This document shows, piece by piece, positions 45,641 to 54,878 of a stretch of DNA of 64,000 nucleotides. The notes below the pieces were generated by a model. It did no database searches, was not told the origin of the DNA, and saw only the letters and a list, made by a program, of their open reading frames with translations. Position numbers and translations under genes: made by a program. The DNA is from Hysterangium stoloniferum (Eukaryota; Basidiomycota; Agaricomycetes; Hysterangiales; Hysterangiaceae). Location: assembly GCA_015178975.1 (NCBI GenBank), contig WHVD01000050.1:310001-374000 (forward strand), read 5' to 3'. Each line of letters starts with the position of its first letter. Position 1 is the first letter of the stretch.

Positions 45641-47205
45641 GCTCTGTGGTCTGGCTCAAAGCAGATGCTGCACATGTGTGCATTGGTGCAGGTGTCACCC
45701 CACCGGCACTGTGTTCCTGTTGCCCACTTGAAACAAAACTGCTTTCCATTGGGGGATGCCAAGGCGTGCTTGTTTCTGGCATCCTGGGCGATTGGGGCAG
45801 CGTTCTTCCCTGCTGATGTGAGTTTTTCTGTGTAGTCAGCCAGAAAGTGCCCCTGTGTCCCACACCGAAAGCAATGTGAACGTTCCCCGTCTGTGCGAGG
45901 CCTCTTTCGAGGACACGTGGAGAGGGGTGGTGGCCCAGCTGGCGCGAGGCGTTTCGCTGGGGAGACTGAGGTGGTGCCGGATCTTGATGCCTGCAGTGCT
46001 GCCCATGTCGAGATGATTGTCAGGGCATTGGTGTCCAGGCAGCTCAAGTTGTGGGTCGGGTTGCGGGCAGCTGCTTCACGCTGTTGCACATCGTATTCCA
46101 TGGCCACTTCCCAGCTATGGGATTTCACAATGGTTGTCACCACTGTGTGGTGGGCCGAAAGCACATCAGCTCTGGTGTCACCCCCGTGAATCCTAGTACG
46201 GTCGACCACTGCTGCTGCTGCTGAGAGCCAGTCAATGATGGAGATGCTCCTCTCATTATCGCGGTCCAGCCCTTTGGCCACGATGTTGCCTGAAGGCGAG
46301 AAGGTGAATTCTTCCAAGCCTCTCTCGGCCTTCCGCCGTGCCTCCGTAGTGAGGGCTGTATAAGGGACATAATGTAGGTTTCTAAAGGCTTCCTCTACCT
46401 TCCGAGGAATGGCTGTGAATGGATACAATAAAAATGAGCTGGTTGGCCCTTGACGCAAGGTATAATAATGAATAGAAGGTGCAGCAAGCAACAGAAAAGG
46501 GGGGGGGGGGGGGTTGCGCTGTATGACTGGCCCAGAGCCTGGCATCCGTTAGACTGCCATGGGACTCTGCAGGCCAGCCGCATGACGGCTTAACTCATGC
46601 TCCTCCCAGGTGCCAGCGGCTCCCTGTGGTGGACTGTCTGTAATGGGGTGCTGGCCTACAGGCCGGCCCCTGAGCTGTCTGAATGATGCTGCACACTGAG
46701 AGTGCTGCGGCTGTGTCCGATTGGGCCAAAGAGAGAGATAGATGGACTCACGGATCTCTAAGGCGTTGGCCTTGAATCCTGGAATTATATCAGGGACCGC
46801 TGCCTTCTTGGTGGTCCTAGTGTCGCCAGCCATGGAGGCCTGCATGTTGGCCAGCTGGATCGTATCCGGGTCAGTGAATAATCTCATCACACCTGGTGAG
46901 ATGTCTGAAAGGACCCTGCTGCCATGGACATCTGGTCTGCCTTGAGCCAACAATAGGTCTCGTCGTGCAGCCAATTGTGCAATCTGGGCCTCTAGTTGAT
47001 CAATCTCGTGAGGGGGGGAGGACTGGCGATCTCCCTGATCGTTGCTGGTGGACTCGAGATGTGTGATGACTGGGGAATGTGGGATACCAGCTGTCGCCGA
47101 AAGAGGAGGTTCCGGTCCTGCTTCGGGGTGGGGCGGGTGCCCTTCAGGGTTCAGGTTGATACCCAAGTGGTCGAACACGCCTTGAGGTAGGGATCCAGAT
47201 GTCAT
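45619..47205 (-). CDS. Ngaro-like gag protein (probably spliced)
   Basis: N-terminal part 47205-46549 (ATG at 47205; helical EIDQLEAQIAQLAARRDLLL) and C-terminal part 46545-45619. A probable intron between about 46750 and 46460 includes a 15-bp G run at 46499-46513. The C-terminus has a knuckle-like CFRCGTQGHF, a CCCH-type finger (CFKWATGTQCRWGDTCTNAH) and a CSICFEPDHRAAAC knuckle. Gag proteins of DIRS-order elements often carry such zinc modules. Exact splice sites not fixed. Confidence 0.65.
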
Positions 47206-47314
47206 CGAGTGAGCCCTAAAAATTAAATGTGTAGATATGTAGGAATAAGGATCAGAAGTCAGTGATGAGAAAAACAGAAAGGACTGAGGGTCGACAGCGA
47301 CGTCGTACGAGAAC

Positions 47315-47405
47315 ACAAGGCGTGCAAATCCTACATATGCTCAGCTGGACGTTGAGTGCCGAACTACTCCCGGCACGCCAGGGATCATGCAGCACTCGAC
47401 ACTAC
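47315..47405 (-). repeat. Split direct repeat A1 of the Ngaro-like element
   Basis: Partner of A2 (42130-42217); marks the 5' end of the element next to the right-arm array. Confidence 0.8.
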
Positions 47406-47635
47406 ACTCTGCGACTTTGTGCGACTTTTTGTGCGACTTTTTGTGACACTCTGCGACTTTGTGTGACACTCTGCGACTTTGTGTGACACTTTGTGACTTT
47501 GTGACAGTGTGTTGCAGAGTGTCACACAAAGTCGCAGAGTGTCACACAACGTCGCAAAGTGTCGCAAACAGTAGCACAGTGTCACAAACACAAAAAGTCG
47601 CATAGTGTCACAAAGTTGCAAAGTGTCACAAGCAG
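47405..47635. repeat. Inner short-repeat array, right arm
   Basis: TTTGTGCGACTTTTTGTG-type units with orientation flip at about 47500. Confidence 0.9.
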
Positions 47636-48692
47636 CTCGACCAAGCCAAAAAAGTTGAAGGAAAAATTCAACTCCAAGTACCCCGATACATCTACCGCCC
47701 CCGCCCCAACAACAGCTGCAAGACGCGCCGCACCGATGCCTCGCCCTACGACACCTTCATCTCGCCGCGCGACTTCCCCGCCGATGAGTACGGCAGCGTC
47801 TCCCCCGTCGACGGCGCACCCTACCGCCTCCCCTACGGGCTCGCCACGGCCTACTACTCCAGCAGCAGCCACTACGCCGATGCCGTGCCCGCGCTGAACG
47901 GACCCGCCGTCCACGTGGACCCCGACGACCACTTCCCCCCGCCGCGACATGGCACCCCGCCTTCCCCAAGCTGGGGCACACGCACGGCAGCCACCGGCCC
48001 CACGGGCCGCAAGGATACGGGTATGGGCCGCACGACCATGGACAGGGACATGGGCACGGGCACGGGCCGCACGGCGGCGGCGGCGGCGGCGGTGATGGAC
48101 ACGGACACGGGAACGGGCCCTGCGACACGCTGCACCCCGCGCCGCTGCACGCGATCGCGCACGGCGGCGCGCACCCCCGTACCACGCGCAGAACTGGTCC
48201 GACGAGACCGGCTCGAGCGCGGACTTTGGGGGCTTCCCGCCTGGGCTTGGTAGCGGCGCCGCGGGGAACGGCGGGAGCGGATACGGCGGCCTCGGCGGGA
48301 GCGGCAGTCGTACGGGGAACGCGAGTAGGGGCGGCAGCGGCGGAGGGGGTGGGGGCGGCACGCTGGGGCTTGGGACGCTCACGGCGCCGTTTTTCCCGCA
48401 GGGCCCTGGGGGCTCGCCGAGCACCACCACGACCAGCTCGAGCAGTGCGGCGGGGGGCGGATCCGGCGCGGAGGTGGGACCGGGCCATTTCTCGCGGGGA
48501 GGCGTGCGACTCGCACCACACGTCGTATACTGGCTCGCATCACCCGCACACGTCGACGACGCGCCAGTCGTACCAGCACCCGTCGGGCCTGGGGACCACG
48601 CTTGCGCTGTCCCCCGCAAATGTGCACCATGGCAGTCTGTGGAGCAGTATGCGGACGATGAAAACGGAGATATGAATAGGATGGATGAGTGA
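47635..48692 (+). pseudogene. Captured GC-rich gene fragment, right arm (HMG-box-like C-terminus)
   Basis: Mirror copy of 40417-41450. It starts just inside the array with DQAKK and SKYP/RYIYRP segments, then PYDTFISPRDFPADEYGS, a His/Gly-rich stretch, Gly/Ser-rich region and an acidic end with stop at 48690-48692. At least two frame changes are needed to follow the likely original protein. The 3' flank to about 48940 looks like the donor gene's downstream sequence. Confidence 0.5.
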
Positions 48693-49309
48693 TCACGTTT
48701 CGCCATCGTCTCCTCTGGCCGGCTCCCTTTGGTTATCCCCCCCCCCCACTTCTATTGCTATCCTCTCCAGCTAGACTTGGAGTTGGATTCCCTTTTTCTT
48801 GCTCAGCATATTATATCACACCATCACGCCCACACCACCTCTCCCCGCCTTGTCACCCCGCCCCGGCCAGCACTGCGCCAGCTTTCAAGATTTATTCAAG
48901 TAAAAAGTATATTCTACTTAATATAACCAATGTCTCGTTTATATCCTGCGCCTGATGATACTGGTATCGATACTCAACTACCTGTACCTACCCACCATCA
49001 CCCCAGCCTGCCCCCTGCCGCTGCCGCCATCTTGGATACTGCCTGCCCCAAGCCTCATTTTCTTGTTCCATGCCATCATCCCCCAGCTTCAAATTCACAT
49101 GCGATGTGTACCTTCTACTGTATATCAGGTTTGCTGTGGCTTCTTCTTAACATAGATTATGTATATAATTGATAGTGATGCGTTTTTTTCCTCCCTTTGT
49201 CCATGTGCTGTGTGTATAGTGTATCATTGTTTGTGGTCATAGAGAAAAGAGGATAATAGAAATTTTGGAGGCTTTTTACATAGATTATTATTGTGTGAAG
49301 ACACTGCTA

Positions 49310-49765
49310 TGATTTGTGACACTTTTGTGACTTTTTGCAACATGACTTTTTGCGATACTTTGTGACTTTGTGCGACACTTTGTGACTTTGTGCAACTTTG
49401 TGACTTTATGTGACACTTTGCAACTTTGCAACTTTTCAAAGAGTCACAAAGAATAAGTCGCAAAGAGTAAGTCGCAAAGAGTCTGAAAAAGTCGCAAAGA
49501 GTCTAAAAGAGTCGCAAAGAATCTAAACGAGTCACAAAAAGTCGCAAACAGTCTACATGTGTCACAAAGAGTCTATAACAGTCATAACGAGTCTATAACA
49601 GTCACAAAGAGTCTAAAAGAGTCGCAAAAAGTCCAAAAGAGTCACAAAAAGTCCAAAAGAGTCGCAAACAGTCTATCAGAGTCGCAAACAGTCGCAAACA
49701 ATCACAAAGAGTCTAGAATAGTTGCAAAAAGTGTAAAAGAGTCACACTCTAGCTTCCTGAAAACT
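49310..49765. repeat. Outer short-repeat array, right arm
   Basis: Mirror of 39340-39785: GAGTCGCAAAGAGTCTAAAA-type units. Confidence 0.9.
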
Positions 49766-50523
49766 TGCAAATCACATTGAATATTCCCAAACACTTGCCA
49801 ATTGTAATGAATCACACTGTATCTTTTCAAATATTTGCGAATTGCACTGAATTGCACTGTATCCTTTCGAATATTTGCAAATCGTGCTGAATTGCAAAAC
49901 ATCGGTTCAGGGTTTCTCACCTTAAAAAACCTCTAAGAAACTCATGGAAAATCATCAATTTCTTCATGATTTCACAAACAGATTTTTTGAATTTCCATAG
50001 TGTTTGTGACCAAGGAAAATTTTGTTGAAATATATAATTATTCAATGATTTTATGTATAATTAAATTGTAAATTTCATCATGGTTTTCCCCTTGACAAAA
50101 CATTAAAAAAACTTTGTCTTGGCTTGAGATTTTTTCAGGCAGAAAACCATAGTTTTCACTGAATTCCCTCAGGGGCAAAATTAAGTAGAAATATGTGGTT
50201 TTCAATTGATTTCTCTAGGCACATTATTACAGTTTTCATAGGATTTTGTTAGATGGAAAAATCCTAACAAAATACAGGGTTTTCTAAAAGTTTTCTTATT
50301 CAGAAAATCCATAAAGAATAGGCTATTTCCAACAATATTTCCTCATGATTTCCTGATGCAAATTTTTAGAATTTTCAGATCCAATTTTCGGCCTCAGAAA
50401 AACCTACTAAAACTCAGAATTTTCAAAGAGTTTTTCAATTCACAAAACACTTAGAAAATTTGGCCAAATAACAAGATTTTCTGAAGGTTTTCCAACTCCA
50501 AAAATCTTGGGGTGCCTCCAGTG

Positions 50524-50733
50524 TATGCGGTTTCTGAAAGGTTTTCCGATAAGGCAAGGGACCAGCCAAATGATCCATTGGCAGAATGTGTCAGGAAAAG
50601 GTGGGAGTCAGGAAAGGGGCTGGAAAGTGAGGATGATGAAGTGCAGGATATGGTGGAAAGTGCAGAGGTTGTGGATGATACAGGAGTTGAAGTGGAAGGA
50701 GGATTTGGAGTGTCAGAAACATTACAATAGTTG
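50524..50733 (+). pseudogene. Gypsy B accessory gene, 3' end
   Basis: Resumes after the foldback TSD with VSERFSDKARDQ and an acidic tail (ESEDDEVQDMVES, VEVEGGFGVSETLQ) ending in a stop. The acidic tail corresponds to the end of the Gypsy A gene. Pol of Gypsy B converges from the other side about 150 bp away. Confidence 0.7.
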
Positions 50734-50879
50734 CAAATATTTTTTTTTGACTTGTATGATTTTTGAAGAATGAGTGTGATATCAGAAGTATTAGAAACTA
50801 AACAGAAAGAAAACAGAAAAAAGTCAGAGTGATGATAAAGGTCCAGGTTTGCTCGGATAAGCTGTGTGGAAGTTGATAA

Positions 50880-52071
50880 TAATTTCCATAGCATGTCCAA
50901 GTTCTGTGGTCAATATCCATGAGGTTTCCCTGTCGGTACCTTCATAACCTGCCCATTTGACTAAGTAGAGCAATTTACAAGTATGTCAGCAATTGTTGAT
51001 TTTAGAATCCAAAATCTTGGAAACTTCAAATTCGGTTCTCTGTCAATGATGACCAGAGGGGGTGGAGGTTGAATACATTCTGGGATATTGTTAGGAACAC
51101 AAGGTTCTAACATGGAAATGTGGAAAACAGGGTAAACTGCTCACATACTATCGGGAAGTTGGAGAGTCCATGAAAATGAGCTGGCTTGTGCTATAATTTC
51201 AAAAGGGCCTAAGAATTTCTCAGCAAGTTTTTTAGAAGGTCGGGTAGTTTGGAAGAATTGAGCTTTTACAAAAACCTGATCACCAATTTTAAAGTTAGGA
51301 GGTGGGATCCTGTTTTTGTCCATGGAACATTGATAATATTCCTGAGTGGAAGAAATAGCTTTCCGAAGTTCTTGATTTAACTCATTGAGATTGGTAATAA
51401 ATTCTTGAGCACAGATGGATGCCAAATATCCTTCAGAATGTACCATGAGATTCAGATTATAGCCTTTGTTAGCAAAAAAGGGAGAGATGCCAGTAGTTGC
51501 ATTCGGAGAGTTATTGTAGGTGAATTCTGCGAGCAGAAGAAGGGATTTCCAGTTGTCCTGTTGGTAGTTACAATAGATGTGGAGATATTGTTCCAGTGTT
51601 TGATTAACATGTTCCATTTGTCCAACACATTCTGGATGATATCTCAAGGTGAAGTGTAATTTCATGTTGAGGACTTTTCTGAGGGCCTGGAAGAAATGGG
51701 AGACAAACTTGGAGCCTCAATCAGAAGCTATGTGAGATGGAACACCATGTTTGGAAAATACATGAATAATGAAAAGTTCCGCTAATTGTAAGGACATGAT
51801 TGTATCATGAGTGGGTATGAAAATTCCTTGTTTTGAGAATCGATCCACAACAACTAGGATGGATGTAAAGCCTTTGGAAGTCAGAAGTTGTTCGATAAAA
51901 TCCATGGAAATTGAGTTCCAGGGTTTTTCCAGTATCAGAAGTTGCTTGAGAAGGCCGTACAGCTTATGTCTCTGGGTTTTAGAGTGTAAGCAGGTGGTGC
52001 ATGACTTACAGAACTGGGTTACGAAGTCTCAGAGGTTGGGCCAAGTATATTCTCTTCAGATTAGACCAAGA
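50880..52071 (-). pseudogene. Gypsy B integrase core and chromodomain
   Basis: Core: MDFIEQLL (about 51900), IASD followed by TGA and GSKF (51720), HPECVGQMEH (51630), the GPFEIIAQ region and HISMLEP. A chromodomain with LVKWAGYEGTDRETSWIL (about 50960-50910) lies in a shifted frame. A solo LTR at 52072 separates it from the zinc-binding N-terminus. Confidence 0.88.
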
Positions 52072-52793
52072 TGTTACGACTGTGTCGCAACCCTATTGGT
52101 CCCGAGGTTATCACCACTTATCAACGTTTCAAGTCACCATCTCGGAAACCATCAGCCCCGAAGCTGATGTATGTCTTCGCGAAGATCAAACTCCATTTAC
52201 GCCCACGTCAAAATAACTCGTATTGTCTGGTCAAACTTTTGATACGTCCCTTTATTATGTTGATCCGTTCAATCTTATGTTTCACATATGTCTATCTATA
52301 TTTGTAGTCCTTGAACTATTTCCTTTTATCATAATCCTGCTCTCGGTTATCATCGGCCTCCGAACTAATCATAAACTTCCCGTTCCTAGTCAAGCTTATT
52401 ATTAATGCCGTTTTCCGCCCTTCTCCCCATTAGTATTTTCTAGACGCCTGTTACTTGTATATGAACCCGCTGTAGTTGTAGTTACTAGGCAATCAGAATA
52501 TCGACTCAGAATACCCTCATACGTCTGTAACAGTCCCATACTAAGAACCCCCCCATCCGCCTTCGCGTGCGCTCGCCCACTCCTGGCCCCGACCCCTTGG
52601 CCTGACGCTCAACTTGTCCTTCAGTTCCAATTGGTACCTCGCCGAAAGGAGCTCTTTAGGATTAGTCTTCACCCGCCCGAAATCTAAGGACACCCTACGG
52701 ATATTTGCGAGGGCACAGTACATAAGCTGAAGCCAAGTCCTTCCGATCGGTCCCTGTCGGCCACTGACATTAGTCAGTTTTCAGTTCTTAACA
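52072..52793 (+). mobile_element. Solo LTR, family beta, in Gypsy B integrase
   Basis: 722 bp in plus orientation, TSD CAAGA at 52067-52071 and 52794-52798. Module at 52724-52740. Confidence 0.95.
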
Positions 52794-53465
52794 CAAGAGT
52801 ATTGTTAATGCCGTAATGTCCAGAGATTGGATGATCGTGTTTGTACTGAAGTACGTGGAGTCGGAGATTATTGGAATCTGGAATGTAAATATGTCTATTG
52901 AGACAGATAAAACCTTGAGAGTCTTGTGACCATCGGGGTTGGTCGGGATTATTGGGAACTTCTAGGTGTGGCTTCAGGGCCAGGTCAGAAGTGAGTGTGG
53001 AAAGGATATCTTGATGTAATTGCTCAATGTCCATGATCATCATGCTATGCATAATTGGATAGTAGAGGGAAGTCACTCGAATAGATGCGGAAAGTTGCTG
53101 TGTTGTAAAAACTGGTTTCAAGTTGTGCAGATTAACAATGGCATAGTTACTTTCCCCCTCTTTAGGATAGACATCCCATTGTTGGGTCCTGGCATCTGGT
53201 TTTCCACCAAGACATCCAGGTCAGAAACAGATAATCATGTTGAAAGTGCAGGGAAATTCGGACCAACGGGCTTGCTGGTGGGTCAAAGGTTTAGTGGTAG
53301 AAAAATATTCAAGATTTTTGTGATCGGTAACGATGTCAACAGGAGTTGTGGAACCTTTGAGGTAGTGACGCCAATGTTTGAAAGCTTCAAAGATTGCCAA
53401 AAGTTCCTTATCATGATCATTGTAGTTGAGTTCAGACACTGAAAGTGTCCAAGAAAGGAATGTGA
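52794..53465 (-). pseudogene. Gypsy B RNase H end and integrase N-terminus
   Basis: RNase [24 protein letters not shown] and IVTDHKNLEYFSTTKPLT. Integrase zinc region: YKHDHPISGHYGINNT near 52830. The frame changes between the two. Confidence 0.85.
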
Positions 53466-53469
53466 CCGG

Positions 53470-54878
53470 TGTAAGTTCGTTACTAGGAAAAGACCTAATA
53501 ACCTGCGCGCAACGGTCAAGTCTTTATGACAGTCACTGACACAGTCGTTCTTGAAACCAGTCTATAACCAAACACACTCGGAGCGAGAGGCTAGAGATCG
53601 GACCTTTGGATGACGTAAATGAAGATGATATCAAAAGGCTGATGTAAGCCTAATGTCGAGGAGTGTAGAACTTCAACAATAAGAGACACTACAGTATCCC
53701 TTACTGGCCGTAGGAGTGAGACTGAGAGTAAGACTTAAGAGATTGTCCTTAAGAATGAGCTTCGAAATGAGATACAACGAAATTGCTTGTTCAATAGTGG
53801 GCAAAAGAGAGGCCCTTATATACATGAGAGAGCACAGGTCAAATCAAACATCTACAAACAACGACACAATAACGATGCGATATGGTGTGAGTCATCTCTG
53901 AGTCATCACAATAGGAGTGTTAGTTAAGCTGTGAACAATAATAGGGGGAGGCTGCGCTGAACAATAAGAGAATGACAAACAAAAGATGAGATCAGACATG
54001 TGATACGGATAAATGGGGAAACACAATAGAACAATAGGGGAAGTGAGTCAGACAATAGGGATGATGGAGTAATAGAAGTAATGGCTGATGAAACATCGAT
54101 GACATGAGTCAGAAACACAAGAATCCCACGATAATGCGTCACCCTCAAATGCTATGCTTGATTTCGAAATCTTGACAATATTACCAATCGATGAACCGAG
54201 ATTGGACGTATTGTGTTCCTAGTTTTGCAGTATAAGGAGGGGACACAATCAATCACCATTTAGAACCAGGTGGTGAGTAGGCTCCACAACCACGCAAGGA
54301 ACACGAATCGACGACGACCTCGACGAGGCTCTACTTGACTTCCCTCTGGAACCGGGGTCCTAAATAACTTGGGTCCTCTGTGATCTCCTACTGGAGTGAA
54401 CGTTGCCATGTAATAGATTCCCGATGACGGTGGGGAACAGTCCTGCTGGAACACTCGATCGAATCGATAGTGGAGGATTTCGGAGGAGCCATCATAGTGC
54501 TCTATACGAATGAAGACAGGATCGTCTGGAGCATATGGGAGTCGAATACCTTGTCGATGGAGGAAACGATGGTATTTCTTGGAGGAGCATGAGTGGGCTG
54601 GTAGGGGCTTGGAAATGATGTCTGAGGATGAGGAGAAGCGAGACGTTATTGGCTGGAGTTCTATTTGGGAGTGAAGAGTCGGTTTCGAGTAGGAACTGAG
54701 GGTTACTTTGGAGGACGATGCAGTGTTGAACATGATGGAGTTTTGGTCGTCTGTTTGATGAAACTGATTTGGCTGTGTAGAAGTCGTCTTGAGTGCCAAA
54801 GTATATATAAGAATTTGTGCTTGTGACGTGACTTGAAACTATTGCCATATTAGTCTCTTTCCGATTGAACTCTCTACA
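53470..54878 (-). mobile_element. 1.4-kb insertion of unknown family in Gypsy B RNase H
   Basis: Interrupts RNase H between GEIHP and the FLSWTLS segment. On the minus strand it starts TGTAGAGAGTTC and ends GAACTTACA, with CCGG on both sides (53466-53469, 54879-54882). Two TATATA boxes (near 54815 and 53815, minus strand) and one ORF are inside. It could be a long solo LTR or a small non-autonomous element. Confidence 0.65.
54260..54730 (-). CDS. Hypothetical 156-residue ORF in the 1.4-kb insertion
   Basis: First ATG at 54730, stop at 54260, uninterrupted. A TATATATA box lies about 85 bp upstream. The N-terminus is Ser/Thr/Pro-rich, the middle has PDDPVFIRIEHYDGSSEIL, and the C-terminus is basic then hydrophobic (RRGRRRFVFLAWLWSLL). 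I do not recognise a family. It is the only fully open frame of this size in the Gypsy B insert set outside the Ngaro element. Confidence 0.45.
   Translation of the reverse strand, partial: FNTASSSKVTLSSYSKPTLHSQIELQPITSRFSSSSDIISKPLPAHSCSSKKYHRFLHRQGIRLPYAPDDPVFIRIEHYDGSSEILHYRFDRVFQQDCSPPSSGIYYMATFTPVGDHRGPKLFRTPVPEGSQVEPRRGRRRFVFLAWLWSLLTTWF

Larger units (their letters stand above)
41924..47405 (-). mobile_element. Ngaro-like tyrosine-recombinase retrotransposon (DIRS order)
   Basis: Minus-strand order: A1 repeat (47405-47315), gag-like ORF, RT/RNase H, tyrosine recombinase, B1 (42730-42640), A2 (42217-42130), B2 (42017-41924). A1/A2 share CTCAGCTGGAC.TTGAGTGCC and GCACTCGACACTA; B1/B2 share GTTAGCTCTCCACGTGTG. 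A1-ORFs-B1-A2-B2 is the split direct repeat layout known for Ngaro and PAT-like elements. No TSD is expected because a recombinase rather than an integrase inserts it. Confidence 0.85.
38569..50523. mobile_element. 12-kb foldback element with ~3.1-kb inverted arms (CACTA-like ends)
   Basis: Both ends begin CACTGGAGGCACCCC reading inward, and the 3-bp TSD TAT lies outside (38566-38568, 50524-50526). CACT(A/G) termini with a 3-bp TSD fit the CACTA/EnSpm group. Arms 38569 to about 41650 and about 47425-50523 are near-identical inverted copies. Each has an AT-rich end, an outer short-repeat array, a GC-rich captured gene fragment and an inner array. I see no CACTA transposase, so it appears non-autonomous. 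The core carries a Ngaro-like retrotransposon. Confidence 0.88.
47425..50523 (-). repeat. Right inverted arm of the foldback element
   Basis: Inverted copy of 38569-41650, ending CCTCCAGTG followed by TSD TAT. Confidence 0.93.

Noticed and set aside
43437..45863. 808-codon open frame across the Ngaro RT
   Set aside because: Only its ends are real (RT N-terminus and recombinase N-terminus). The middle 1.4 kb is a stop-free shadow of the RT frame, and the start codon is GTG.
47582..48706. 374-codon ORF on the minus strand of the right arm and 316-codon ORF in the left arm
   Set aside because: GC-rich antisense frames with Arg/Pro/Ala-rich nonsense composition; the plausible protein is on the opposite strand in several frames.
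54260..54799. 179-codon ORF start at 54799
   Set aside because: The first codon there is TTG; the first ATG is at 54730, so I annotate 156 residues.
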